From NCBI GenBank assembly GCA_016192915.1, contig JACPTF010000013.1, forward strand, positions 20,959-84,958: a stretch of DNA of 64,000 nucleotides. Reading direction: 5' to 3'. Position 1 is the stretch's first letter. Each line of letters starts with the position of its first letter. A program made the translations under genes and the position numbers. Below the pieces are notes generated by a model. That model saw only the letters and a program-made list of their open reading frames with translations. It was not told where the DNA came from and made no database searches. Of this stretch, positions 56,146-64,000 are shown piece by piece. The DNA is from Candidatus Woesearchaeota archaeon. GTDB taxonomy: Archaea; Nanobdellota; Nanobdellia; Woesearchaeales; UBA10216.

Positions 56146-56160
56146 TGCACACATAAAAAC

Positions 56161-56436
56161 CTATCCAACAGCCCTTCTCACGTCAGTAACTTGCACGCTG
56201 TTGACACCCTGGATAGCGGCTATCTTTGCTTCCAATTCTTCAGTATCACCGAGGTCCTCAGCCATCGCAAACATGAAAACAACAGCCTTCAGGCCGAAAG
56301 CAACGGGCTCAAGCTCGGTCTTGCCAACAGTGCCGCCGAATTCTGCTATCATCCCTGCAGCGGCTGACCTGATAGAGTCAAGGTCCTCATCAGGAGAGGA
56401 AGGCATAATCTTCATTGTAACAATTACTGTAGCCAT
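56161..56436 (-). CDS. ef1b: Elongation factor 1-beta (aEF1-beta)
   Basis: A 91-aa guanine nucleotide exchange factor for aEF1A. MATVIVTMKIMPSSPDEDLD, later EPVAFGLKAVVFMFAMAED, is the compact archaeal form. The frame is open upstream, but the ATG at 56436, 13 bases after a zinc-ribbon gene, is the family start; this gene pair is common in archaea. Confidence 0.93.
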   Translation of the reverse strand: MATVIVTMKIMPSSPDEDLDSIRSAAAGMIAEFGGTVGKTELEPVAFGLKAVVFMFAMAEDLGDTEELEAKIAAIQGVNSVQVTDVRRAVG

Positions 56437-56449
56437 TTTAGCCTCGACC

Positions 56450-56617
56450 TTAGTTCGGGCCTGAGAAGCCGCACTCGTGGCAGGCATAACGAACAGCGTT
56501 AGACCTGCAGCTTGCGCACCTAGTGAACTCCACATTACCACAGCCAGGGCAGCTGAACCTGGTTGAACCCTTAGTATTAGTTACCTGCTTCTTACACGAA
56601 CTGCAAACATTAGCCAT
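56450..56617 (-). CDS. Zinc-finger protein preceding aEF1-beta (COG2888-type)
   Basis: 55 aa with eight cysteines in four CxxC-type pairs: CSSC, CPGC, CASC and CHEC (MANVCSSCKKQVTNT..FSCPGCGNVEFTRCAS..YACHECGFSGPN). This layout matches the small archaeal zinc-finger family usually encoded next to aEF1-beta, thought to bind RNA. The start ATG at 56617 fits the family. Confidence 0.85.
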   Translation of the reverse strand: MANVCSSCKKQVTNTKGSTRFSCPGCGNVEFTRCASCRSNAVRYACHECGFSGPN

Positions 56618-56677
56618 TTTACCAGTCAAGCCGGAACAGCAAAGGATTTAAAAAGTTATCTGTAAAAAACAGCGGAT

Positions 56678-56854
56678 ATGCAAAGGCGACCGGAAAAACG
56701 CTCGTGGATAAAGAACAGCCCAGCTGGGGAAAGCATTCTGACGATGCTGGCATCTGAGAACGTCCTTAAAAAAGAGTGGGGCAACAAGGCTGATGATGTA
56801 TGGAACAAAATCAAAAGTATTAAATATCAGCAGCAACGGTTTAAGCTACAGTAA
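56678..56854 (+). CDS. Hypothetical 58-aa basic protein
   Basis: MQRRPEKRSWIKNSPAGESI then LTMLASENVLKKEWGNKADD. Small and basic, no motif recognised. TATA GATTTAAAAAG is centred 27 bases before the ATG. The frame ends 15 bases before the start of the 467-aa gene and overlaps that gene's own TATA region, so I treat it as plausible rather than certain. Confidence 0.5.
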   Translation: MQRRPEKRSWIKNSPAGESILTMLASENVLKKEWGNKADDVWNKIKSIKYQQQRFKLQ

Positions 56855-56869
56855 AAAAGGGGGGAGTAA

Positions 56870-58273
56870 ATGGGGTTTTTTGGGCTATTCAAGCCGGGAA
56901 AAAAAGAAGGCGAAGCAGCTGAAGAAGCTGCGGCAATGCCAGGTGCCCAGGGAATAGGCGAACCAGAATTCCTGAAGAAAATAGACACGGCAACGGCCGG
57001 GGAACTGGCGGAAAACGCTATTAAAGAAGAGGTTGAGCCTGAGCTTGCACTCTGGCTAAGCAACGGCGCAACTGTAAGAAGCTTAAATGAGCTGGCTGCC
57101 ACTCTGAAAAAATTGAGCGCAAAGGACTACAAAGAGCATGTAAACAAGGAAAGGAACGAGCTAGCTGACTGGGTGAAGGAGATACTAAACGATGATTCGC
57201 TTGCGAGGCAGCTGCGAAGGGCAAAAACCAAAGGGCAGGCAGCACAGGCTATTGAAAGGGAAATGAAGAAGCTCAAAGCCGCAAAAACAACCGGGAAGGC
57301 AAGGAGGGCCGCAGCAAAAACTGAGGCGCCAAAGAAAGAATCCAGGGCAGCCATGCGGATTCCCGAAATATCGTTGCCAGAAGCTGCAGAAACAGAAACG
57401 CCACAGGAAGAGATTCAAATCCCAGAAATTCCTGAGCTAACCGAAGGGCTGCCAGCTATTGAAGAACCTGAGGAACCCAAAATCTCTGCCAAGCCGAAAC
57501 TATCCTTCTGGCCATTCAAAAAAAGAGAGAGAAAGAAAGAAATTGAACTGACTGAAATTCTTTCGATGCCTGATCTGGAAGGTGAAACGGGAAAAGAACT
57601 CGCAGAAGCAGCAACGAAAGAAGCTGGTGCTTTTGAGACAGAGCCGCAACACGAGAAATGGGAAGAGCTACCGGCACAGGATGAGCTGCCGCTGGCCAAA
57701 ACAGAAGAAACCGAGCAGGCAGAAGAAATGACTGAGTCACCGGAAGATGAGGAAGCAATGCGCACCAGCATAAGAGAAAGAGGCCCAAGGCTAAACCGGG
57801 AAGCGCGCGAACTAGAGCAAATGGAAAACGAGCTGGAAAGGGAAGATGAAGAGCTCAACATGAAAAGGATAGCGCTCACCAGAAGAAGGTATGAGCTAAT
57901 CAAGCGAAAGGGCGACCTAGACAAAAGGCGGTTTGATGACTTCATAAGAAGGCAGAAAGAGGCAACCGAAAGGGAAGGAAGCCTTGCAAAAGAGAACGTA
58001 TCACTGCTTGCCGGAGAAGAATCGCGCGGAACACGCCTTGAAGGAATGCCAGACTTCAGGCTGGCCGGCGCATACGGAAAAGAAAGGCTTGTAGCCCTGC
58101 TGGAAGAAGCGAAGCAGCACATACATGAAAACAATGTTGCTGAAGCGCAAAAAGCCCTTGGCGAGGTACAGGCTGTGTTCAGCACGGTATACATCCCAGC
58201 GAATGAGAAAAAACAGATAGAATACGAGATTCTTGAAGTTGAGCACGACTTAAAGCTTGCATCGCTTGAGTGA
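56870..58273 (+). CDS. DUF5752-like and coiled-coil protein of 467 aa
   Basis: The N-terminal part (ELALWLSNGATVRSLNELAA..EHVNKERNELADWVKEILND) matches the DUF5752 pattern. A long acidic, proline-containing low-complexity linker follows (about residues 150-310), then a strongly charged coiled coil (EARELEQMENELEREDEELN, KRKGDLDKRRFDDFIRR) and a C-terminal TPR-like helical hairpin. No catalytic motif. A GGGGGGAG Shine-Dalgarno sequence lies 4 bases from the ATG. Probably a scaffold or adaptor; related proteins occur in other DPANN archaea. Confidence 0.7.
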   Translation: MGFFGLFKPGKKEGEAAEEAAAMPGAQGIGEPEFLKKIDTATAGELAENAIKEEVEPELALWLSNGATVRSLNELAATLKKLSAKDYKEHVNKERNELADWVKEILNDDSLARQLRRAKTKGQAAQAIEREMKKLKAAKTTGKARRAAAKTEAPKKESRAAMRIPEISLPEAAETETPQEEIQIPEIPELTEGLPAIEEPEEPKISAKPKLSFWPFKKRERKKEIELTEILSMPDLEGETGKELAEAATKEAGAFETEPQHEKWEELPAQDELPLAKTEETEQAEEMTESPEDEEAMRTSIRERGPRLNREARELEQMENELEREDEELNMKRIALTRRRYELIKRKGDLDKRRFDDFIRRQKEATEREGSLAKENVSLLAGEESRGTRLEGMPDFRLAGAYGKERLVALLEEAKQHIHENNVAEAQKALGEVQAVFSTVYIPANEKKQIEYEILEVEHDLKLASLE

Positions 58274-58282
58274 GATTCACTG

Positions 58283-58843
58283 CTATTTCACTGCCTCTAT
58301 GTAATAGCCAAAAGGATACTGCCTTACGCCTGAGTGCCTTAGCCTCAACACCCTGAATTTTTTAAGCAGCTTCCTCAGCGAGTGCTCAGTAAACCTCCAA
58401 TAATCGTTTGGCTCATCATGAAGGGGATAAAAACCAGGCACGTATATTAGCGCAGCGCCACCCGGTTTTAACCCATCATAGATGTTTCCTATGGCATTAC
58501 TGAAGTCAAAAACGTGCTCAAGCACGTTCGTGCACAAGATAATGTCAAACTCACTTTTGTACCTCATCCTGGTGACGTCAACAATTTTATGACCGTATTC
58601 CCTAACAATGTCTGATTGAATGAACTCATTAGAAGCGTCAAAAAGCTGCTTTGACGAATACTGGTAACGGCCCCTGTTCGGTTTCCCGCTGCCCAGCTCC
58701 AATATCCTTTTATTCCTAACGGTACGTGCAAACTTTTTGACGCAGTCGTCTTTAAAACCTGCCCTGCAAATAAAATGAGCCAAACCCCTTAAAATGTCAG
58801 AATTTTCCACTAGTCTTTGAATATTAAGGAAAATTCTGAGCAC
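58283..58843 (-). CDS. SAM-dependent methyltransferase with uncertain N-terminus
   Basis: About 186 aa. Motif I RILELGSGKPN, then FDIILCTNVLEHVFDFSNAI and LKPGGAALIYVPGFYPLHDEPNDYWRFTE are typical of class I methyltransferases near surface-polysaccharide genes. The start is a problem: there is no ATG. A GTG at 58843 overlaps the TAG of a short upstream frame (MSAIASKEPPIRDGWDYVMS.., from 58923), which begins at the predicted transcript start and runs through a hairpin. A GTG at 58882 is the alternative. The original N-terminus may have been displaced. Confidence 0.7.
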   Translation of the reverse strand: MLRIFLNIQRLVENSDILRGLAHFICRAGFKDDCVKKFARTVRNKRILELGSGKPNRGRYQYSSKQLFDASNEFIQSDIVREYGHKIVDVTRMRYKSEFDIILCTNVLEHVFDFSNAIGNIYDGLKPGGAALIYVPGFYPLHDEPNDYWRFTEHSLRKLLKKFRVLRLRHSGVRQYPFGYYIEAVK

Positions 58844-58907
58844 TAAGAACCACCCGTCACTATAGACATTACATAATCCCACCCGTCTCTAATTGGTGGT
58901 TCTTTAG
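58843..58907. repeat. Inverted repeat in the methyltransferase leader
   Basis: CTAAGAACCACC (58843-58854) pairs with GGTGGTTCTTTAG (58895-58907); between them CCACCCGTC occurs twice as a direct repeat. Different sequence from families 1 and 2, similar position at a start codon. Confidence 0.55.
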
Positions 58908-58972
58908 AAGCAATTGCACTCATGCCCACGCACAGTGAAAACACGTTTAATAAAGTATCGCTTTTGCCAATA

Positions 58973-60100
58973 CTACTGAGTTGTCGTCGTCCAGATATTT
59001 GCAGCATCTTTTCCGAAGCCAAAGCACCTTCCAAGGAACTTCTCCACCACAAAGACGTTTGTAAGGCAGTGAGGGGTTACTTCCGAAGCTAATATTTTGC
59101 TGTTGCCAACTAACGCCATAAACGGTATAAGCTGGTCCGCAAGATAGTGGTCAACGCAAGCTCCGGAACTGATTTCTTTTACCAATGCGGATGCCGCTTC
59201 CTGACCAACAACCTCCGCTCTCTTGTTCAGTTCACCCAAGGCATCACCGCCCAAAATAACCGGATTGCGAAGGGCAGGCTCGTCCTTCCCGGCGGCAGCA
59301 AAATGAGCAGCCAAGGTTATTCCAGAGCCAGTTGAAAGGGAATTTGAGTACTCTGACTGAATAGCTACTGGACACTCCAACCCAATCTTGTGCAGCTGCT
59401 GCAGAAGAGAAGATTTAGCTGCCCTTGCCTGTCGCTCCGCAACATCTGCTGCCTTGAGGTCGACAGAGGCGTGAGAGACTCCGGTTACTTTCAGAAGCCT
59501 CCCCCTCTCACTCATGTTTATGCCAATGTTTTGCTGCTGCTGCAACGACTTATGAAGCTCAGCAAAGGTATCAAAATCATTGATGTGAAAAAGAGGGCGG
59601 ATTTCAAGCTCAACCTTCCCGTTGCCTTTGGGAAAATAGCCGCGCTGCAAAAGGCTGAAGCCAACATTGCCAAACGCTGCAAGATTGGGAAGGAAAACAC
59701 TGCCAAAATACTCGGCAGGCTGGCTGTGAGAAACATCTGTGCCGCCTGTAAGCTTAAGCCGCACCTTGCCAGGAGCAAACAGCAAAGGAAGAAGGATTGC
59801 CTGCAGCAGCAAAGTGACAGAGCCGGCAGTGCCTATGTCAACACTCAATGTTCTCAGTTGGGGCTTGCCTGGAAAAAATCTCACAGTTGTCGAGTTTAAC
59901 TCGGCGCCTTCGGAAGAGGCATTGCAAAAATCCTCAAGGGCCCTTATGCAGGCAAGGTGCTGAGGCTGCAGGCCAGGATTAGGGCGGCCTTTCCTTATGT
60001 CAACAATCTCAAACGGCTTCAGCGTAAGGGTGGAAAGGGCAAGGGCTGTCCTGAGAATCTGGCCCCCTCCTTCCAAGTAGCTTCCGTCAACCTTTATCAT
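58973..60100 (-). CDS. rtcA: RNA 3'-terminal phosphate cyclase
   Basis: A 375-aa enzyme converting RNA 3'-phosphates to 2',3'-cyclic phosphates with ATP. Features are MIKVDGSYLEGGGQILRTAL, FEIVDIRKGRPNPGLQPQHL, GTAGSVTLLLQAILLP, LKLTGGTDVSHSQP and the active-site histidine region VDHYLADQLIPFMAL. The frame is open to 60166, but the family start is the ATG at 60100, about 30 bases from TATA TTATTTATAG. Confidence 0.92.
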   Translation of the reverse strand: MIKVDGSYLEGGGQILRTALALSTLTLKPFEIVDIRKGRPNPGLQPQHLACIRALEDFCNASSEGAELNSTTVRFFPGKPQLRTLSVDIGTAGSVTLLLQAILLPLLFAPGKVRLKLTGGTDVSHSQPAEYFGSVFLPNLAAFGNVGFSLLQRGYFPKGNGKVELEIRPLFHINDFDTFAELHKSLQQQQNIGINMSERGRLLKVTGVSHASVDLKAADVAERQARAAKSSLLQQLHKIGLECPVAIQSEYSNSLSTGSGITLAAHFAAAGKDEPALRNPVILGGDALGELNKRAEVVGQEAASALVKEISSGACVDHYLADQLIPFMALVGNSKILASEVTPHCLTNVFVVEKFLGRCFGFGKDAANIWTTTTQ

Positions 60101-60180
60101 GGCAATACAGCTACGGCAACGGCTACAGCGACTATAAATAATTGTTGCCGAGTCATCAGTCGCCAAAACAAAAGGGCAAA

Positions 60181-60258
60181 GTTTAAATAAGGGGCAAAGA
60201 AAACACAGAAAGCAATAAGAGCCGCCGCCATAACAGATGACGACAACAAAAGGGGAAG
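60181..60258 (+). promoter_or_regulatory. Promoter and leader of the CorA-like gene
   Basis: TATA GTTTAAATAA at 60181-60190. GGGGAAGG lies 2-9 bases before the ATG at 60262, so this is a leadered gene with a Shine-Dalgarno sequence. Confidence 0.5.
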
Positions 60259-60261
60259 GTA

Positions 60262-61239
60262 ATGATAAGATACGTCGTGTTTAACCAGAAAGGCTCTGTA
60301 AGGAAAGGCTCAAGAACCGATTACCCAAAACTAGGCAAAAGCGACTACCTCTTCATATTTTTAAGCACACCCACAAGGGAAGAAATCGAAAAGGCTTCCA
60401 GTGACTTCAAGTTCGACAAAAGACCGCTGATAACATTCTCAAAGGAATCACACTCACGAAGGTACATAACAACGCCATTCCAGTTCGTGATGAGGTCCGT
60501 ATACCTCGAAAACGGCAAGATAGAATACACCAACCTGCTCTTTGTGCTGACAAACCGATGCCTGATAGTTGCAACATCAAAGGAGTCAAGATACTACAAT
60601 GAGCTTGTTGACCACCTTTTTGACGAATTCAAGAACTCAAAGCTAAGAAGCATCGGCCACATATTCTGCAACTTCCTCCAGGAAGACGTTGACGAAAATT
60701 ACGAAGTGCTCGGCAGGATAGAAGAGCAGATAAAAAACATAGAATTCAAGGTTGCAGCGCTGGAAAAAGACACCCACATCAAGGTAGAGGACATAATGTA
60801 CCTGAAATCACAGCTTTACAAGCTCAGCAGGCAGTTCTGGGCGACAACAAGGGTCATCTCACTCATAAGAATGGGCGTGGCGCAGATTCAGGTAGACACT
60901 GAAAGCGTAAGGCTCCTGGGTGACATCCACGAAACATTCCTGCACCAGATTGACGTGGCAGCTGCGCAGAAAGAAATGCTCAGCGACGCGCTACAGGTAC
61001 ACTCAACCAACATCAACAACAGGCTCACAGTAATACAGAACGAACTCAACGTCGTCATGAAAAGGCTCGCAGCATACGGCCTCGTGCTCCTCATACCAAC
61101 ACTCATATCAGGCATATTCGGGATGAACTTCAAGCTGCCCTTCGAACAGTACGACTGGGGCTTCTACGCGGTATCAGGATTCATAATCGCGGTTGTAACG
61201 GCCATCCTTTTCTACGCAAAGAAGAACGACTGGCTGTGA
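60262..61239 (+). CDS. corA: CorA-family magnesium transporter
   Basis: A 325-aa protein with a cytoplasmic N-terminal domain, a long stalk helix and two C-terminal membrane segments. The signature GMN is present in ISGIFGMNFKLPFEQYDWGF. It is the only obvious ion transporter in the window besides the P-type fragment. The lipoprotein gene follows after 8 bases. Confidence 0.9.
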   Translation: MIRYVVFNQKGSVRKGSRTDYPKLGKSDYLFIFLSTPTREEIEKASSDFKFDKRPLITFSKESHSRRYITTPFQFVMRSVYLENGKIEYTNLLFVLTNRCLIVATSKESRYYNELVDHLFDEFKNSKLRSIGHIFCNFLQEDVDENYEVLGRIEEQIKNIEFKVAALEKDTHIKVEDIMYLKSQLYKLSRQFWATTRVISLIRMGVAQIQVDTESVRLLGDIHETFLHQIDVAAAQKEMLSDALQVHSTNINNRLTVIQNELNVVMKRLAAYGLVLLIPTLISGIFGMNFKLPFEQYDWGFYAVSGFIIAVVTAILFYAKKNDWL

Positions 61240-61247
61240 GCTCAAAG

Positions 61248-62033
61248 ATGAAAAAAGAAGCTTTAACCGTTATTGCGGTTGTTGCGCTTACCATTGTCTT
61301 TCTGGTTAGCGGCTGTGTTCAAGAGAATAAGCAGCAGCCAGCCGAAGATGCAAGCAAGGCCAGAGAGTCTGGGAACGCCTCTCCAGAGCCACCAATAACA
61401 GTAACGGCAGCAATCCAGAAAAGCGGTGAGAAGTTCATCGTTGCCAACCCCCTTGACTTGTCCCAGATAGAAAGGATTTCCAAATTCAGAAGCTGTGTCG
61501 GGCATGACTACAGCGGCCTCAACAACAATGGGGAGAGGGAAACACTCAGGTCCATGAAGCACTACGTTGAACCCCTCCAGAAATTGCGCGCTGGCAACAC
61601 AGTGAAAATTATCGCCCCTTTTGACGGAAGGGTAAGAGAGCTCCTTGAATCCCCTCCTGGAAAACAAATGTTCATTTCAGCCAATGCAGCGCCGTCATGG
61701 AACTTTATCTTCTTCCACACCAGCCCACTGCCCGAAGTTAGACAAGGAAGCTCTGTCAAGGCCGGGCAGCTGGTCGGCTACGCGCATCAGGAGATTCACA
61801 ACTTCGACATCGGCCTGAAGCAGTTCGGCTTCAGAGGGCAGGTGTTTGACTCGCCATTCCTCCACATGTCAGCAGCCGTGCTTGACGAATACTCTGCCAA
61901 AGGAGTAAACCCTGAAAACATCATCATCCCAAAAGCAGAAAGGGACGCTGAGCCGTGCCCTGTCGAAGGAACCCGTAATGGGGATGCCAATTTCCCAGGC
62001 AGCCGCGACCAGGATTATGTGAAGCTTGAATAG
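61248..62033 (+). CDS. Lipoprotein with M23/lipoyl-like region, ending at an in-frame amber codon
   Basis: A 261-aa protein. A signal peptide with lipobox (VFLVSGCVQE), a serine- and proline-rich linker, then a beta-rich region APFDGRVRELLES and VRQGSSVKAGQLVGYAHQEI that resembles degenerate M23 peptidase or biotinyl/lipoyl-like folds. Translation stops at TAG (62031-62033), but the same frame stays open for another 61 codons to TAA at 62217-62219, with coding-like sequence. Start ATG at 61248; GTG at 61236 overlaps corA. Confidence 0.7.
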   Translation: MKKEALTVIAVVALTIVFLVSGCVQENKQQPAEDASKARESGNASPEPPITVTAAIQKSGEKFIVANPLDLSQIERISKFRSCVGHDYSGLNNNGERETLRSMKHYVEPLQKLRAGNTVKIIAPFDGRVRELLESPPGKQMFISANAAPSWNFIFFHTSPLPEVRQGSSVKAGQLVGYAHQEIHNFDIGLKQFGFRGQVFDSPFLHMSAAVLDEYSAKGVNPENIIIPKAERDAEPCPVEGTRNGDANFPGSRDQDYVKLE

Positions 62034-62219
62034 CCAAGCGGTAATCTGAAAAAATGCGCCAAAATAAAAGCAGCCGGATTTGCAGAGTGGGTTGTTGAGA
62101 AGAAGCTTATGGAGCAGGACCCAAAAGCTAAATTCGTGGTCATATACGACCAGGACGAAAACCAGCATATTGACCAAATCAGCCAGAAATTCCTTGCTGA
62201 CATGGAGGAAATGTCTTAA
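62034..62219 (+). other. In-frame coding-like extension after the amber stop
   Basis: Directly after the TAG the frame reads PSGNLKKCAKIKAAGFAEWV then VEKKLMEQDPKAKFVVIYDQ and DENQHIDQISQKFLADMEEM, ending in TAA. It has no start codon of its own near the beginning. It may be the original C-terminus cut off by a nonsense mutation, a read-through product, or the tail of a lost gene. Confidence 0.5.
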
Positions 62220-62385
62220 AGAATTTCTCAACCAAAAGCATCGCGTATATGTTTTCTCCAATAATCATGCAGGCAGCATTTTGGTCAGTAAATTGGGGTT
62301 TAAAGGTAAAGCCCAATTTAGAAAAGAATTCTTTTGTCTTATTGAGGTCTTTCACTGGTAAATTCACGAAAATTCGTTTTGCCAT
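62179..62385 (-). pseudogene. Truncated VOC (glyoxalase-like) protein
   Basis: 68 aa. MAKRIFVNLPVKDLNKTKEF then FSKLGFTFKPQFTDQNAACM is the first half of a VOC-fold protein, including the IIGENIYAMLLVEKFFKTF strand. Homologues continue for about 65 more residues; here the frame ends in unrelated sequence that overlaps the lipoprotein extension. The promoter (CTTTATAAAC, 27 bases upstream) is intact, so a short product could still be made. Confidence 0.7.
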
Positions 62386-62491
62386 AATTTTAGAAACAAG
62401 ATTAAAAGTTTATAAAGCCATCTACAAAAGATAGCCTGTGGAATAAGTTGGCAATACCTATTTAAATGCTGAAGTTATTCTTATTGGCTGG

Positions 62492-63614
62492 ATGAGGGAG
62501 CTTTTGATAGTCGGGGTTGACCCTGGCACGACTGTCGGGTATGCTGTGCTTGACACAAGAGGCAACGTTCTTGGGACAAGGTCGTCAAAGCAGCTTGAGC
62601 TGAACAGCCTTCTTGAGGAAATTGTAAAGCTGGGAAGCGTCCTAGCCATAGGGACAGACAAAGGAAAATGCCCATCGCTCATAGGGAAAGCTGCAGCGAG
62701 AACAGGAGCCAAGATAATTGTTCCAAAGGAAGACCTGCTTGTGGCTGAGAAAGAAGCGCTCACAAAAGGCCGAATGACAGGCAACTGGCACGAGAGGGAT
62801 GCGCTGGCAGCAGCACTTTACGCCTACAAGGAGCTTGAGCCGCTCCTGAATAGGATAGAAAAAGCCCTTGAAAGGGAAGGCAAGCAGAACATCTTCATGG
62901 AAGTAACCGAAACTGTTGTAACAGCGGGCATAAACATAAAAGACGCAATAAGAGAGGCTGACGGGAAAAGGAAAGAAGAGGCTGAGGTGCTGGAAAGGAG
63001 CTTAATAACCGCTGCAACTGCCGCAGCTGCCACTAAAGCTGCCGGAATAAAAGAAACGTCGCAGGAAAAAATGCGTGAAATAATGCTCAAAAGGATGAAA
63101 AACGAAAACGAGATACTAAGGAACTACAATGATAAGCTGATAGCAAGGATAAAACTAGCAGACAAAGAACTAAAAAAGGCAGCCAAAGCCAAGATAAGGG
63201 AAAGCATGGCAACGACTGACCCGAGAAAGCAGGAAATAGAAACACAGCACAGGCAGCTCCTTGCAAAAATGCAAGGCATCATAAACCAGAAGAACACTAA
63301 GCTGGCAGGGCTCATGCACGAAAAAGAGCTTCTGGAAAGGATTCTGGCAGAAGAGGCTGTCGTTATAAAGAAGCTTGACACACTGGGATATGACGAGCTC
63401 AGGCAGAAAAACAGCAGGCTTGACTTAAAGGAAAATGACACAGTGCTTGTTGAAAACCCTGAAAGCTTCAGCCAGAAAACCCTTGAACAGCTCAGAAAAC
63501 TTTGCCGCTGCCGGCAAAGAACAGCTTGACAAGGCAAAGGAAAGGCACGCTGCCAAAAACATTTTCGGGCTGATAGAAAGCTACAGGGAAGAGAGAAAGA
63601 TGCAATATGATTAA
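62492..63614 (+). CDS. DUF460 (COG2433) RNase H-like protein, frameshifted near the 3' end
   Basis: The main frame (62492-63529, 345 aa) has the RuvC/RNase H-like start LLIVGVDPGTTVGYAVLDTRG, GKCPSLIGKAAARTGAKIIVP and NWHERDALAAALYAYKEL, then long charged coiled coils. It ends early as LEQLRKLCRCRQRTA. The next frame continues with GKEQLDKAKERHAAKNIFGL and IESYREERKMQYD to a TAA at 63612-63614, consistent with the family's C-terminus. The shift lies at a perfect hairpin (63500-63519). TATA CTATTTAAATGC is 27 bases upstream. Confidence 0.78.
63500..63519. repeat. Hairpin at the DUF460 frameshift
   Basis: CTTTGCC-gctgcc-GGCAAAG, a perfect 7-base stem. The flank GGCAAAGAAC resembles the second arm of family 1 copies in ribL and nurA. 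Confidence 0.5.
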
Positions 63615-64000
63615 CAACGAACTGAAAAAGGCTCTGCTCTCAAACGGCTCCTTTACAGACATAATAGGCCAGGAAGCAACGAAAGAGCAGCTCAAGTCAG
63701 CGCTGCTGTCAGAGAGAAACGTCATAATCATAGGGCCGCCCGGAATAGGAAAGACCACGCTGGCCAAAAACGTTGCGAAGCTGCTGCCGGACATGACAGT
63801 AAACGACTGCGGCTTCAACTGCCTCCCTGAAAAGCCGGTATGCCAACAGTGCAAATCAGGAGCCAAAACAGCAAAGAAGAAAAGCAAAGGCTCGGAGCGG
63901 TTCATAAGGGTGCAAGGCTCTCCAGACTTAACGGCAGAGGACCTGCTCGGGGACATAGACCCGATAAAGGCGCTGAAGTTCGGCCCAACATCATTGGAAG
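63607..64000 (+). CDS. AAA+ ATPase, N-terminal part (runs off the right edge)
   Basis: 131 residues visible: MINNELKKALLSNGSFTDII, Walker A GPPGIGKTTLAKNVAKLL, a cysteine-containing insertion (NDCGFNCLPEKPVCQQCKSG, possible zinc site) and FIRVQGSPDLTAEDLLGDID, typical of MoxR/Mg-chelatase-type or archaeal Lon-like AAA+ proteins. Its ATG overlaps the end of the DUF460 frame by 8 bases. The remainder lies outside the window. Confidence 0.8.
   Translation, partial: MINNELKKALLSNGSFTDIIGQEATKEQLKSALLSERNVIIIGPPGIGKTTLAKNVAKLLPDMTVNDCGFNCLPEKPVCQQCKSGAKTAKKKSKGSERFIRVQGSPDLTAEDLLGDIDPIKALKFGPTSLE

Noticed and set aside
62031..62033. Pyrrolysine at the TAG of the lipoprotein gene
   Set aside because: No pyl genes or suppressor tRNA are in the window and a nonsense mutation explains it as well; reported only as an open observation.
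1..64000. CRISPR arrays, insertion sequences with transposase, integrated phage, rRNA operon
   Set aside because: No regularly spaced direct repeats, no transposase, integrase or phage structural genes and no rRNA-like stretch were seen; the only repeats are the palindromic elements described.

Overview
The window looks like part of a small, gene-dense archaeal genome of DPANN type (Woesearchaeota/Pacearchaeota-like or a relative; the exact lineage cannot be fixed from the sequence alone). The information-processing genes are archaeal: eL15, uL16/L10e, eL40, eL43/L37Ae, Rpo12, aIF5A, aIF5B, aEF1-beta, aRF1, prefoldin beta, KEOPS Pcc1, Trm1, RtcA, family B DNA polymerase, Rad50, NurA, NucS and EndoQ. 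Most genes follow an archaeal box pattern: an AT-rich TATA element is centred about 27 bases upstream of the start codon, so the mRNAs are probably leaderless. A minority (polB, ppsA, corA, aIF5A, the 467-aa coiled-coil protein) have a leader with a G-rich Shine-Dalgarno sequence. I used this rule to choose many starts.

Layout. 1-6.3 kb: Rad50 N-terminus, sugar-phosphate isomerase, eL15, DUF1385, AlaX, tRNA-Leu and a tRNA-Leu-like antisense unit. 6.3-13.4 kb: nucleases, Nudix, FAD synthase RibL, L10e, membrane and zinc-ribbon proteins, a lipoprotein MBL hydrolase, malic enzyme, NYN RNase. 13.5-24.3 kb: PolB, secreted SNase-type nuclease, EndoQ, an orphan P-type ATPase tail, small membrane proteins, a broken acyltransferase, endonuclease III, NurA. 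24.4-38.3 kb: PEP synthase, a large unknown GNAT fusion, NucS, TrmO, TrmJ, M50 protease, eL40, aIF5A, aRF1. 38.6-43 kb: M16 peptidase, an interrupted tRNA-Pro, the eL43-rpo12-pcc1-prefoldin-UPF0147 operon and a frameshifted DRG GTPase. 43-49.4 kb: two tandem AAA ATPases with a secreted/membrane partner, an AsnB-like enzyme, DUF371 and a RelA/SpoT-like protein. 49.5-64 kb: a toxin-antitoxin pair, aIF5B, Lrp, methyltransferases, Trm1, aEF1-beta, RtcA, CorA, lipoprotein, DUF460 and an edge-truncated AAA ATPase.

The most unusual feature is a population of short palindromic elements. Family 1 has the consensus rACCTTyTT-loop-AArAAGGTy followed by rATCAArAA. Family 2 is a twin hairpin of the form CCCAAATCG..CGATTGGG plus CCCAGTCGC..GCGACTTGGG. 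Copies lie in 5' leaders, at 3' ends where they supply the stop codon, in frame inside coding sequences (RibL; SNase, Trm1 and DUF1385, the last three with the shared peptide pattern NPNR..IGP), and in the T-loop of tRNA-Pro. Stems differ in sequence but stay self-complementary, and elements are nested inside one another. This resembles the logic of Rickettsia palindromic elements, but I do not recognise these sequences.

DNA repair genes are scattered rather than clustered (rad50, endoQ, nth, nurA, nucS). Several genes are broken or altered next to hairpins or local duplications (acyltransferase, DRG, DUF460, the YkgJ 5' duplicate). Some of these may be assembly or strain-mixture artefacts and are flagged as such.
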